Below, piece after piece: positions 1 to 7,663 of a DNA stretch of 34,250 nt. The stretch covers positions 1 to 34,250 of the IMG/VR virus record IMGVR_UViG_3300032073_000108, one strand, 5' to 3'. Both the position numbers and the translations under genes were made by a program. The first letter of the stretch is position 1. Every line of letters starts with the position of its first letter. The DNA comes from a virus. Below the pieces are notes generated by a model. That model ran no database searches and was not told the origin of the DNA. It worked only from the letters and a program-made list of their open reading frames with translations.

Positions 1-35
1 AAAACACTCCTTAATTTGTTTTGTTTATACTGCCT

Positions 36-63
36 ATTATACCATACCCACCGGGAATGTACA
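36..63 (-). promoter_or_regulatory. early sigma70-type promoter, copy 1
   Basis: Minus strand carries TGTACA (63..58), a 16-base spacer and TATAAT (41..36), preceded by TGG as an extended -10. It is one of seven copies of the same promoter in this window and is nearly identical over about 40 bases to the copy at 692-719. The predicted start is near position 29, so it serves a gene beyond the left edge. Confidence 0.75.
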
Positions 64-86
64 TGCTTTTTTTCACTTTTTTTCAT

Positions 87-440
87 TTATTTTATCATAT
101 GCCATGGAAAGCATTTCCCAAACAAATGATATTCGCGATCTTTTGCTTCGCGCTCTGAAGGATATTCTCCTCTCATAAACTGTTTAACGTGAACCATTTC
201 ATGTGCTAATGTACACATTTGTTCAAAAAAAGATAATGGTTCATCATATTGAGTTCTTGCTATTTCAATCTCAATAGGATCTCCTTCAGTACATAGACCT
301 TGACAATCACCTTCAAGTTTAGTTTTAAACATGATATCAATTTCTAATCTTTTGAATAGTTTAAGCTCTTTGCAGAGATTATCGATATATTGATCTACAG
401 CAGCTTTATTTTTATATCTACCTTCGATAGTATAAATCAA
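87..440 (-). CDS. zinc metallopeptidase-like protein (HExxH)
   Basis: 117-residue protein. The motif LAHEMVHVKQ near residues 79-88 fits the zincin HExxH helix, and a downstream acidic stretch (SEREAKDREYH) could supply a third ligand. It is shorter than SprT-type proteases and has no signal peptide, so it is probably cytoplasmic. The start chosen is TTG at 440, which overlaps the stop of the upstream gene as TTGA; the first in-frame ATG would remove 36 residues. It sits in a two-gene unit behind the early promoter at 692-719, which suggests an early host-takeover role (inference). Substrate unknown. Confidence 0.6.
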   Translation of the reverse strand: MIYTIEGRYKNKAAVDQYIDNLCKELKLFKRLEIDIMFKTKLEGDCQGLCTEGDPIEIEIARTQYDEPLSFFEQMCTLAHEMVHVKQFMRGEYPSEREAKDREYHLFGKCFPWHMIK

Positions 441-658
441 TGCAGTGGTCTCGGTGATCCTTCGATAACGATTTGATCAAGTTCCATTTGATCAATAATT
501 TCTATTCCACATCTATCTAAAACTAATGCACACATAATTTCCCATGAGTCATTTTGTTTATCAGATTTGTCCATTGCAAGTTGCATCTCTTTGTAATTCA
601 AAGGGATATCAACTGGATATCCTGTAGCAAGGTGCGTACATTTTAATCCATTTCTCAT
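437..658 (-). CDS. hypothetical early protein, 73 aa
   Basis: ATG at 658 is preceded by AAGGAT at normal Shine-Dalgarno distance, and the early promoter at 692-719 predicts a leader of about 27 bases. No signal peptide, membrane segment or recognised domain. The C-terminal half is acidic and hydrophobic. It overlaps the metallopeptidase-like gene by 4 bases, so the two are probably cotranslated. Function not recognised. Confidence 0.6.
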   Translation of the reverse strand: MRNGLKCTHLATGYPVDIPLNYKEMQLAMDKSDKQNDSWEIMCALVLDRCGIEIIDQMELDQIVIEGSPRPLH

Positions 659-691
659 AATTTAATCCTTATTTAATTGTTTAATAGGGAT

Positions 692-719
692 ATTATACCA
701 TACCCACCGGGAAAGTACA
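692..719 (-). promoter_or_regulatory. early sigma70-type promoter, copy 2
   Basis: TGTACT (719..714), 16-base spacer, TGGTATAAT with the hexamer at 697..692. Predicted start near 685, 27 bases before the ATG of the 437-658 gene. Nearly identical to the copy at 36-63, including the GGGTATGG spacer segment. Confidence 0.75.
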
Positions 720-734
720 TGTTTTTTTAATATT

Positions 735-858
735 TTTTTAGAATAAAGATATAACACCAAAGAATATGAGCCTGGTGTGCATCGTTCTTAGTAAGTACCT
801 TCAAACTTATTTTTAAACGCACACCCGCTCACAGAGCAATGAAGCCCTGCTTGGATTG
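735..858. other. non-coding gap with two weak hairpins
   Basis: No ORF was found in these 124 bases between the cyclase stop and the early promoter. An imperfect inverted repeat (CAATGAAGC / GCTTGGATTG) lies just after the cyclase stop, and a second (ACACCA / TGGTGT, 13-base loop) lies near 755-780. Neither is followed directly by a clean T-run on the minus strand, although T/A-rich sequence follows the second. They may form the terminator region of the long late operon or part of a small RNA; neither is proven. Confidence 0.35.
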
Positions 859-2727
859 TTATTTTTTAGCTGTTGGGGAGTAAATTGTAATTAGCTCTTC
901 TTTGCCTTTTACTTTGATTTTTCCAATCTCATGAGAGACATACCCAGACGGGAGTTCTTTCATTGTGAAAGATGAATATATTGTCTTATGATCTATATAT
1001 TCATGTCGTGCGGCAGTGGCCTCGAGCCGAGCGGCAAGGTTGACTGCATCTCCAATAACCGAATAGTCAAATCTGGATTCACTACCCATGTTACCAACAA
1101 TACAATCCCCGGTGTTAATACCAGTCCCAACATTAATGTCAGGAAGGCCACGTTCTTTATAGACTTCTTTAAGTTCATTTACTTTTTCTTCTATTTCAAT
1201 TGCTGACTTAACTGCCATTTCAGCATGATTTGTACAAGGTAATGGTGCATTCCAAAATGCCATTATGCAGTCTCCCATATATTTGTCAATTGTTCCCCCA
1301 TTTTTGAGAATGATTTTTGTCATTGCATCAAGGAATTCATTGACTAATTCTACTAATCCTTCTGGATCATCATTATTCTTATAATGCTCAGATATCGGAG
1401 TAAATCCACAGATATCCATAAATAAGAATGTCATTTCTTTTCTATCACCTCCAAGCTTCATCAAACTTGGATCTTTAATTAACATGTTAACCATATCTGG
1501 TGATAGATATGTACCAAATTGACCCTTAATTTGTTGCCTAAGTTTAAACTGAATCCAAAAGTTATTAAAACTTGCATGCGCGAATACTATTATATATAAT
1601 ACTATAGCGAATGTCCAATCAAGGAGATACATTGAATTCGACCAGAAATAGGCTGATGAGAAGTAGGAGGCAACGAGAGCTGTCACAAAGGCGATTGCAC
1701 CATAATATGCGGAAAAACGATATGAACAAACCAGAATTAACAGAGACCCAATTAGAATTAGACTTATTTCCAGTAGATTCGCCCAAATCGGACGGATTAT
1801 TGATGAAGAAGCTTGAAGACCACCTTCCAGGATTGTCGCAAGAACAGATGCTTGAATCTCATGAGGAAGCTTTAACCCTGACGGAGTCGGACTCTGTGGC
1901 ACTATCCCGAGAGCAGAAACTCCAATCAGAACTGTTTTCCCCTGAAGATCTGGAAGAACATCCACTCCAGCAGAATAACGATCAAACTTTATTGAAGGAT
2001 TAATCCATACCCTTCCAACATTATCTGTTTCAGCATATAATTTTGGTGGTATAAACAGATCCACTACTCCAGTTTCTTCTGTCTTTATTGTATAACCCTT
2101 TGTTTGTTTCTCTGCTCGTATTATTTCGACAGGTAGAGAAGGATATAACTTATTATTAGCCTGCACAACTAGAGGCATTCTTCGTACCAACCCGTCTATT
2201 TCTGGGGATACATTTATCATCCCTATGCCCCATGCGTCATCTTCTAGCATAGGAATGTTTGTTAGTATCTTATTATATTTTTGTACGAACTGATATGGAT
2301 CTCCCTCCCCGGCTTGGGCGGTGCCTACATATGGAGCTACATCATTCCTTCCTCGAGCATCGGCTTTCTGTGATAGGACAACACCAGAACCTTTAATCCA
2401 CGATTCAAATGCAGGATCTCCACCTAACCGATCCGGCTCAGGAAACATTATTGTGAAGGCCTTGATTCCAGCATTTGCATTAATTAAATCTGAAATTATT
2501 TGAGCATAGTATTGTCTTGGTAATGGATATTGTCCCCATTTGCCAAGAGTTTCTTCACTGATATCAAGTAAAACGATATCTTCTGATTTTGTTTGGGGAA
2601 TAGATTGTATTTTAGCATCAAAACCCATTAAACGTATTTGTTCAACAGGTTTGATATCGGCTACTCTAATTACTAAACCTAATACAATGACAATAGCAAC
2701 TGTCCAAAACGATGTAATATATTTCAT
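859..2727 (-). CDS. CHASE2-domain class III adenylate cyclase
   Basis: 622 residues. An N-terminal membrane anchor is followed by an extracytoplasmic CHASE2-type sensor domain (roughly residues 35-310), three transmembrane helices (about 315-390) and a C-terminal class III nucleotide cyclase domain. Metal-binding aspartates are in FLFMDICGFT and DKYMGDCIMAFW; the Lys of IDKYMGD and the Ser of DYSVIGD occupy the purine-recognition positions, and the Asn/Arg pair is in VNLAARLE. This pattern fits an active ATP cyclase of the bacterial IIIb type (family knowledge). The start is ATG 2727 after AGAAG; the longer reading begins with TTG. It is the last gene of the curli-like operon and overlaps the upstream gene by 4 bases. 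It probably makes cAMP in response to an envelope signal (inference). Confidence 0.88.
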   Translation of the reverse strand: MKYITSFWTVAIVIVLGLVIRVADIKPVEQIRLMGFDAKIQSIPQTKSEDIVLLDISEETLGKWGQYPLPRQYYAQIISDLINANAGIKAFTIMFPEPDRLGGDPAFESWIKGSGVVLSQKADARGRNDVAPYVGTAQAGEGDPYQFVQKYNKILTNIPMLEDDAWGIGMINVSPEIDGLVRRMPLVVQANNKLYPSLPVEIIRAEKQTKGYTIKTEETGVVDLFIPPKLYAETDNVGRVWINPSIKFDRYSAGVDVLPDLQGKTVLIGVSALGIVPQSPTPSGLKLPHEIQASVLATILEGGLQASSSIIRPIWANLLEISLILIGSLLILVCSYRFSAYYGAIAFVTALVASYFSSAYFWSNSMYLLDWTFAIVLYIIVFAHASFNNFWIQFKLRQQIKGQFGTYLSPDMVNMLIKDPSLMKLGGDRKEMTFLFMDICGFTPISEHYKNNDDPEGLVELVNEFLDAMTKIILKNGGTIDKYMGDCIMAFWNAPLPCTNHAEMAVKSAIEIEEKVNELKEVYKERGLPDINVGTGINTGDCIVGNMGSESRFDYSVIGDAVNLAARLEATAARHEYIDHKTIYSSFTMKELPSGYVSHEIGKIKVKGKEELITIYSPTAKK

Positions 2728-2945
2728 ATTTGTTCTTCTTGTTGGTGAATCCAAGTTTTCATATCAATTAACCAATTCTTCAATCTTAAAGCTTGTTTCT
2801 CATGAAATATTTGTTCTTCTGGATATTTTATCATTTGAATATTATGATAATCTATCATATGAAGAATTAGACCAATTGCATCTTGATATGGCATACGCAC
2901 TTCGGTAGAAAATGTTCGTTCTACCTTGGACTTTGACTTTTCCAT
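2724..2945 (-). CDS. hypothetical protein, 73 aa, in curli-like operon
   Basis: Begins at ATG 2945, ten bases after the stop of the upstream curlin-like gene, and its TGA overlaps the cyclase ATG (ATATGA). The protein is charged and helical, rich in His, Gln and Glu, with no signal peptide or membrane segment, so it is likely cytoplasmic. No family recognised. Its position between the secreted proteins and the cyclase suggests a regulatory or adaptor role (inference). Confidence 0.65.
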   Translation of the reverse strand: MEKSKSKVERTFSTEVRMPYQDAIGLILHMIDYHNIQMIKYPEEQIFHEKQALRLKNWLIDMKTWIHQQEEQI

Positions 2946-2955
2946 TACACATTAA

Positions 2956-3774
2956 TTATTCTTGTGTAATGCTTATTGAGCAACCCGTGGCGGTTAAACA
3001 GTTTTGAGATAATGTATAAGATTGAGCAGTACTTCCCTTTTGAACAAGATCTAAATCTGTAGGATATGATCCTAATAAATTTACTACTGCAGTATGTGCA
3101 CCGTTATCTCTTTGATTAACCATTACATCATTACCATTTGAATTTCTTATTGTCATAGTAAATGTTTTATTTCCATTTTGTGCTTGTCTAATAAATATGT
3201 CGTTATTATCAGTATATACATTAGCTGTGATTGAATGTGTAATACCAGCGGTATCCATTTTTTGACTTCCAACAAATTTATTATTATCACCATGCATGTC
3301 CAGCCTTACAAAATTTCCTCCGGGCTCATTACCATCGTAATTCCACGTTGGTGTCCAATTTGAAGTATCGTTTAATGAATAACCTTGACCAAATTTAACT
3401 GTATTACTATCTCCTAAAACATGAAATTGGAAATCATTATCTGCGCAACTTGATACAGAACATTTTTGTCGAATATCAAGATTATTACTTAATCCATCTA
3501 AATCTCCACCCCAACTATATCCAGAACCCCATGAATCGGTCCAACCAATATAATTGTTGTTTCCTAATTGTAAAAGATTTATAGTATTATTGTTATGATC
3601 AAATGAAAATTTGACCAAATTAGTATGACCAATTTGTTCTATACCGAGATTTAAATTATCTCCTGAATTGACTTGATCTATATCAATATGGTTGTGCTCA
3701 TCACCCGCCTTGACGAATGACGATAACGACAGACTGACCATCGCCAACAGTAATAAGATTTTTTTGTCCTTCAT
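2956..3774 (-). CDS. secreted curlin-like repeat protein 1
   Basis: 272 residues. It has a clear Sec signal peptide (MKDKKILLLL... to FVKAG, about residues 1-24), then Asn/Gly-rich strand-turn repeats such as IDIDQVNSGDNLN, LGIEQIGHTNL and INLLQLGNNN. These resemble curlin QxGxxN repeats. Two Cys loops are present (KCSVSSC and NCLTATGC, the latter near the C-terminus). The start is ATG 3774 after GGAGAG; a GTG lies two codons upstream. The reading frame overlaps the end of the FecR gene by 74 bases. Likely role is a fibre subunit or nucleator exported through the CsgG pore encoded upstream. Homology to CsgA/CsgB is by repeat pattern only. Confidence 0.75.
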   Translation of the reverse strand: MKDKKILLLLAMVSLSLSSFVKAGDEHNHIDIDQVNSGDNLNLGIEQIGHTNLVKFSFDHNNNTINLLQLGNNNYIGWTDSWGSGYSWGGDLDGLSNNLDIRQKCSVSSCADNDFQFHVLGDSNTVKFGQGYSLNDTSNWTPTWNYDGNEPGGNFVRLDMHGDNNKFVGSQKMDTAGITHSITANVYTDNNDIFIRQAQNGNKTFTMTIRNSNGNDVMVNQRDNGAHTAVVNLLGSYPTDLDLVQKGSTAQSYTLSQNCLTATGCSISITQE

Positions 3775-4849
3775 TTTCACTCTCCAACGTTGTTCCTGAA
3801 CCTATCGGTATTCTTACCGATATTACTCCGTTTACTTCTCTATAGAACCAAATTTGTCCAGCACCTTGATCTATAATTGTATTATATTGTGTTGTCTTAT
3901 CAAATCCTGGTGCGGTGGTTCCCGTAATATCTCCTGATCCGGATGATGAAGATAATACTCTTTTTTGCTTTAATATATTAACTTCTTCTAAAGCAACTAA
4001 AACATCTTGTAAGAAGTCGACATCGAGAAGATCCATGTCGAGTTCATTGAATTCTAAATCATCTTCTGCTAAAAAATCATCGGCCAGATAATCAGTATCG
4101 AGCTCAGTGAAATCAAGTAGGCCATTAGAACTGCCTTTAGCATTACTTTGACTTTCATCTTGTTGTTCCTTTATTTCTTGAGGAGGATTAACAATAAACA
4201 TATTGTCAATCATATTTAAATTTACATTTTGAAGCGTAACAGGTTGAGATGGTGATGTTCCATAACTCGATACCATTGTAGCTTGATATGCTTCAGAGAG
4301 TACAACTACACCACCCTCATTTGTGACTGTAATTTCTCCTGATGGTGAACAATCACCATCTATAGTACACTCAGTTTCCGGTAGGAGAATTACTAAACTT
4401 CTTCCTAACTCATCGACTGATGTAGTAAAATCCGTCCCACGTACGCCCACTGTGGCGGTTGGAGTTTCAATTACTATATTTTCTTTAGGTAATAATCCTA
4501 ATCTTCCAGTAGAAAATCGTGCAGTACCACTGACCATTTTCATACCTATTCCACCATCTTTGGTGTCTTTATTATAATAATATTCGTATAGAGTTACTTC
4601 AGTATGTTCCGTTAATCTAAGTACTGACGTATCTATAAAATCTAATTTAAGTCTACCATTGACCGTTTCAATATGATCCATAGCGACTACACCTAAACCA
4701 AGATCAGTGGCAAATGACTCGCCTTCACGAGTTATTCCACCACTGCCCTTGTGTTCAGTTATACTGCCAACATCATTGGCAAAAGCTGTTGAACTAATCA
4801 GTAATAAACTAGTCAGCAGTATCTTTTTGCTTAATGTCAACAATACCAT
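3701..4849 (-). CDS. FecR-domain exported protein
   Basis: 382 residues. Signal peptide at 1-24 ends in SSTAFA. A FecR-type domain follows (about 25-150): DVGSITEHKGSGG, the TGRLGLLPKEN region and the signature TPTATVGVRGTDF. A Cys loop (ECTIDGDC) follows, then a long acidic Leu/Asp-rich segment (DFTELDTDYLADDF) and a hydrophobic C-terminus. FecR-domain proteins are periplasmic or surface sensors and are often encoded beside CHASE2 cyclases (family knowledge), as here. The start is ATG 4849; an earlier GTG in frame lacks support. The gene overlaps curlin-like genes at both ends, so expression is probably coupled. Confidence 0.82.
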   Translation of the reverse strand: MVLLTLSKKILLTSLLLISSTAFANDVGSITEHKGSGGITREGESFATDLGLGVVAMDHIETVNGRLKLDFIDTSVLRLTEHTEVTLYEYYYNKDTKDGGIGMKMVSGTARFSTGRLGLLPKENIVIETPTATVGVRGTDFTTSVDELGRSLVILLPETECTIDGDCSPSGEITVTNEGGVVVLSEAYQATMVSSYGTSPSQPVTLQNVNLNMIDNMFIVNPPQEIKEQQDESQSNAKGSSNGLLDFTELDTDYLADDFLAEDDLEFNELDMDLLDVDFLQDVLVALEEVNILKQKRVLSSSSGSGDITGTTAPGFDKTTQYNTIIDQGAGQIWFYREVNGVISVRIPIGSGTTLESENEGQKNLITVGDGQSVVIVIRQGG

Positions 4850-5537
4850 TTTCTGTATCAAAATCCGCACTTATTACTCCATAACACCCGCTCACACCAG
4901 ATGGGCATGTACCAGATGATTGAATAATATCAATATCACCGTTTGAACCTATATATTCCATTGTTATTGAATTGTATGCACCATCAGATTGTGTTGTTAA
5001 GAAGTTATTTGAACTTCCAATAACATCTACATTCCAAGTTACATCATCAGCATTAATATCAATATTCCAAACGTTCGATCCACCAGTTATATCTAAATCA
5101 AAATCCAGTCTTTCAGCTGAGGCTGTATAGCCCCAATCTATATCGAAAGTATTTGAAGATCCAGCTATGTCAACGTCCATTACGGACGAATCAGCACTTC
5201 CACCATAACCTACGTTCCAATCCCATATGTTACTACTTCCAGTTAACTTTAAGTCAACATCAGTAGAATCAAATAGTGTTGGACCAAAGATTTGGTTCAA
5301 ATTACCGATCATATCTATATCCATCGTGACGGTATTACCAGTTAAAACCCAATCAGTAGCACAATCTCCACTTGAGATAGTTCCACAAAGCTTATTACCA
5401 TAACCGATTTGGTCTACGTATAGCTTTAGTGTATCTCCAGATTGATCTAAAAGAATTTTGTTGTCATTGGCACCAGCGAACACAATTACAGGGCATAATA
5501 AAAGAGCGAATGCGATATATCTTTTAAAAATATTCAT
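4809..5537 (-). CDS. secreted curlin-like repeat protein 2
   Basis: 242 residues. The signal peptide (MNIFKRYIAFALLL to VFAGA) is followed by about eight imperfect repeats of roughly 20-25 residues with a [DN]xDxxGSSN core, for example DLKLTGSSNIW, DVDIAGSSNTF, DLDITGGSNVW and NVDVIGSSNNF. The first repeat, LYVDQIGYGN, matches the curlin QxGxxN form. Cys pairs are LCGTISSGDC and TCPSGVSGC. It probably forms a beta-solenoid and is exported by CsgG. It differs from E. coli CsgA in having Asp where curlins have Gln. The ATG overlaps the csgG stop (ATGA) and AAGAGG lies upstream. Confidence 0.78.
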   Translation of the reverse strand: MNIFKRYIAFALLLCPVIVFAGANDNKILLDQSGDTLKLYVDQIGYGNKLCGTISSGDCATDWVLTGNTVTMDIDMIGNLNQIFGPTLFDSTDVDLKLTGSSNIWDWNVGYGGSADSSVMDVDIAGSSNTFDIDWGYTASAERLDFDLDITGGSNVWNIDINADDVTWNVDVIGSSNNFLTTQSDGAYNSITMEYIGSNGDIDIIQSSGTCPSGVSGCYGVISADFDTENGIVDIKQKDTAD

Positions 5538-6511
5538 CCTCTTATTTCCTCTATGTTATCAGGAGTAGGTACTTCCACTGGAAGATCTACTTCTGAGTTA
5601 TCTTCGGACTCAGGAACTAATATTATTTCGGCTTCGTCAATAATCTTTTCGACTTTACCTTCTATTATTTGCTCCATTGGCCAGTTTATTTTCCAGAAGT
5701 CGAGTTTCTCCCCCTGGTATATCATTTCTAACACAGCTGCTTCAATTGTTGAGCGAAGTGACCGTGTTACAGATTCGTTTTCTGTCATTCCATCTTCTAT
5801 TTCTACAAGTTGGGTGTCCATATCAACGAACTTAAAGACATCATAACCATCAGCTATAGACAAAATGGTTTTTGATGTTTGCACATTTAATAAAATCTCA
5901 CCTGTTAATGTGCTAACAGCTCTAAGCGAAACTGTAACTATATCTCTGCGGTATTGTTGTGAATAACCAATTCCGAGTGTTCTAGCTCCTATTCCCCCTG
6001 TCTCGATATTAGTATCAAATCCTATGATACCTCCCTCGAGAATGATTCCTGCGAAAAGAAGTGGTGCTAAACCAGTTTTATCTTCTTCTCCATATTGTTC
6101 TCTTGTAGTACGAACTATTTGACGTTCACGTGTAAGATGATCTATTCCTACACGTTCTACTACTCTGAACCATTGTCCTGATCCAGCATTTTTTAATGCA
6201 TCAATAAGCATTGTATCACCGCCTTGTGATACAGCAGTACTAAACATTGCAGCATTTCCTTTTTGTTTTCTTTGACCTGTTTTGTCAGGAAATCCGTATA
6301 CTGCTACAACTATTTGTTTCTCTTCTGGCCTTCCAGGTAAATTCCTTAATTGTTCATATGTAGGTAATTCTACAACTTGTGGAGCTTCTACACATGCTAA
6401 ATTTAATGATGGATTACAGTTTGTAGCTGATAATCCATTTGGTGGCACAATCGAAGCACATCCTTGCATAAGAATGACTCCGAAGAATATTCCGATAAAT
6501 TTCTTAATCAC
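5534..6511 (-). CDS. csgG: CsgG-like curli secretion channel lipoprotein
   Basis: 325 residues from GTG 6511, giving MIKKFIGIFFGVILMQGC, a lipoprotein signal with Cys about 18; a GTG six codons upstream is less likely. The CsgG core aligns clearly with the family: VAVYGFPDKTGQRK, FSTAVSQGGDTML, LERxx-like VVERVGIDHL, the RERQIVRTTRE helix, ILEGGIIGFDTNIETGGIGAR, and TGEILLNVQTSKTILS. CsgG forms a nonameric outer-membrane pore for curli subunits. The protein is longer than E. coli CsgG (277 residues) because of an acidic 50-residue tail after DFWKINW and an N-terminal insert with a Cys loop (NCNPSLNLAC). The gene lies directly after csgF. CsgE was not found. Confidence 0.93.
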   Translation of the reverse strand: MIKKFIGIFFGVILMQGCASIVPPNGLSATNCNPSLNLACVEAPQVVELPTYEQLRNLPGRPEEKQIVVAVYGFPDKTGQRKQKGNAAMFSTAVSQGGDTMLIDALKNAGSGQWFRVVERVGIDHLTRERQIVRTTREQYGEEDKTGLAPLLFAGIILEGGIIGFDTNIETGGIGARTLGIGYSQQYRRDIVTVSLRAVSTLTGEILLNVQTSKTILSIADGYDVFKFVDMDTQLVEIEDGMTENESVTRSLRSTIEAAVLEMIYQGEKLDFWKINWPMEQIIEGKVEKIIDEAEIILVPESEDNSEVDLPVEVPTPDNIEEIRG

Positions 6512-7064
6512 CGCCTGCTGTTCCTGCACCTATTGGAATTACTATTTGTGTTTCTGTGCCATCTTCAGCAATAATTGTCATAACTATGACATCATCGCCT
6601 TGAGTACATGCCCACAAACTAGCATCACATGTTGTTTTTTGATATGTAATCGTATTACCTTCAAGTATAAAACTACCATATGTTGTTTCTGTACATGTTC
6701 CAGCAGCAATTGCTTCAGCTGAACATGCTTTAAATAACTCTTCTACCAGTTGTTTACTTAATTGGGCATAAATCCTCGATTCGAGGTTTCGCATAAATTT
6801 AGCTAAAGTAGTATTTTCAGCATCTCTTTGTGCTGCTTGTAAAGCACTTTCTATGTCATCAGCAATAGCTTGTTTTCTGCTAAATTCCTGATTCTCAATA
6901 GTAAGATAATGTGATGATGTACCAACTCCGCTAAATGACGGATTTTTAAATTCATGTACTAATTCATCAGCATTAGCATTTGGCGTTAAGCTTAATACTG
7001 ATAATACAAAAATCCCAATTAAAGTAGTTACTTCTAATTTATCTCTTAGGTTTTTTATCTTCAT
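6504..7064 (-). CDS. csgF: CsgF-like curli assembly factor
   Basis: 186 residues. The start is ATG 7064, eight bases after GGAGA, giving a signal peptide that ends in PNANA. The mature N-terminus DELVHEFKNPSFSG is the CsgF signature that plugs into the CsgG pore in the known system. It is followed by the helical segment FMRNLESRIYAQLSKQL and a C-terminal strand region (MTIIAEDGTETQIVIP) like the end of CsgF. Two Cys pairs (ACSAEAIAAGTC and TTCDASLWAC) are absent from mature E. coli CsgF as I recall it. The gene overlaps its neighbours on both sides. Confidence 0.93.
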   Translation of the reverse strand: MKIKNLRDKLEVTTLIGIFVLSVLSLTPNANADELVHEFKNPSFSGVGTSSHYLTIENQEFSRKQAIADDIESALQAAQRDAENTTLAKFMRNLESRIYAQLSKQLVEELFKACSAEAIAAGTCTETTYGSFILEGNTITYQKTTCDASLWACTQGDDVIVMTIIAEDGTETQIVIPIGAGTAGGD

Positions 7065-7365
7065 TCTGTTTCTCCGCGAGAGCTTCCTTTTCCTCAATAT
7101 CTTCTAAGAATTTTTGTCTCTCTCTATATTCGAGTACAACATTTACCTTCTGCTGTAATCGTATCATATCTTGATCGAGCATTCGAACTTGATCAATTAA
7201 CCTGATAAGAGCAAAATGCATCTTTTCTATTTCAGGTTCTAATTCATTGGATATAAACTGCCATACGTAGTATATAAAATATCCCATTCCAACTGCCAAA
7301 ACAATTGGAAATCCATAATCGTTGATGAGAGCAACTAATGTAGGATCTTGTTCAAGAACATCCAT
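7039..7365 (-). CDS. membrane/coiled-coil protein, paralog B
   Basis: 108 residues. One hydrophobic helix (about 18-38, LAVGMGYFIYYVW) is followed by a heptad-like amphipathic helix (ALIRLIDQVRMLDQDMIRLQ) and a charged Lys/Glu tail. It parallels the adjacent upstream protein in layout and in the GYFI core, so the pair looks like a tandem duplication. The ATG at 7365 overlaps the upstream stop (TAATG) and has AAGGAGA upstream. It is positioned just before csgF, so a role in the secretion apparatus is possible, but similar small proteins occur in marine phages without curli genes (my recollection). Function unknown. Confidence 0.75.
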   Translation of the reverse strand: MDVLEQDPTLVALINDYGFPIVLAVGMGYFIYYVWQFISNELEPEIEKMHFALIRLIDQVRMLDQDMIRLQQKVNVVLEYRERQKFLEDIEEKEALAEKQNEDKKPKR

Positions 7366-7658
7366 TAATCTCTCCTTGCATCGATTTTACCATCCTCGAC
7401 AAAGTTTGACGCTCTTGCTACTCTGTCGACGGGTGGTGTAAGTTCCAATGCGCTACTCACCAATAAATCTATCTTTATCATCTCATTATTCATAGTCGTT
7501 ACTCTAGTTTCTAAGCTCTTAGTGAACATAGTAAGAGTGGCGATAGAATCAACGAGACCACCTAAAATCTGTCTTAATATTAAGAATATAAAATAGCCCA
7601 TCACCAGAGATCCGGCAATCGGTGTACCTACCTCCATTATGAGTTCAAATATTTCCAT
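7365..7658 (-). CDS. membrane/coiled-coil protein, paralog A; first gene of late operon
   Basis: 97 residues. The hydrophobic helix at about 12-30 (GSLVMGYFIFLILRQ) is followed by an amphipathic helix (SLETRVTTMNNEMIKIDLLV). It shares layout and core motif with the next protein. There is no Shine-Dalgarno sequence: only five bases separate the late promoter TATAAATA from ATG 7658, so the message is probably leaderless. Function unknown; both N-in and N-out topologies are possible. Confidence 0.75.
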   Translation of the reverse strand: MEIFELIMEVGTPIAGSLVMGYFIFLILRQILGGLVDSIATLTMFTKSLETRVTTMNNEMIKIDLLVSSALELTPPVDRVARASNFVEDGKIDARRD

Positions 7659-7663
7659 AGTAC

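Noticed and set aside
1611-2003. 130-residue plus-strand ORF
   Set aside because: It is antisense to the CHASE2/transmembrane part of the cyclase gene, has no supporting promoter, and reads as a low-complexity shadow.
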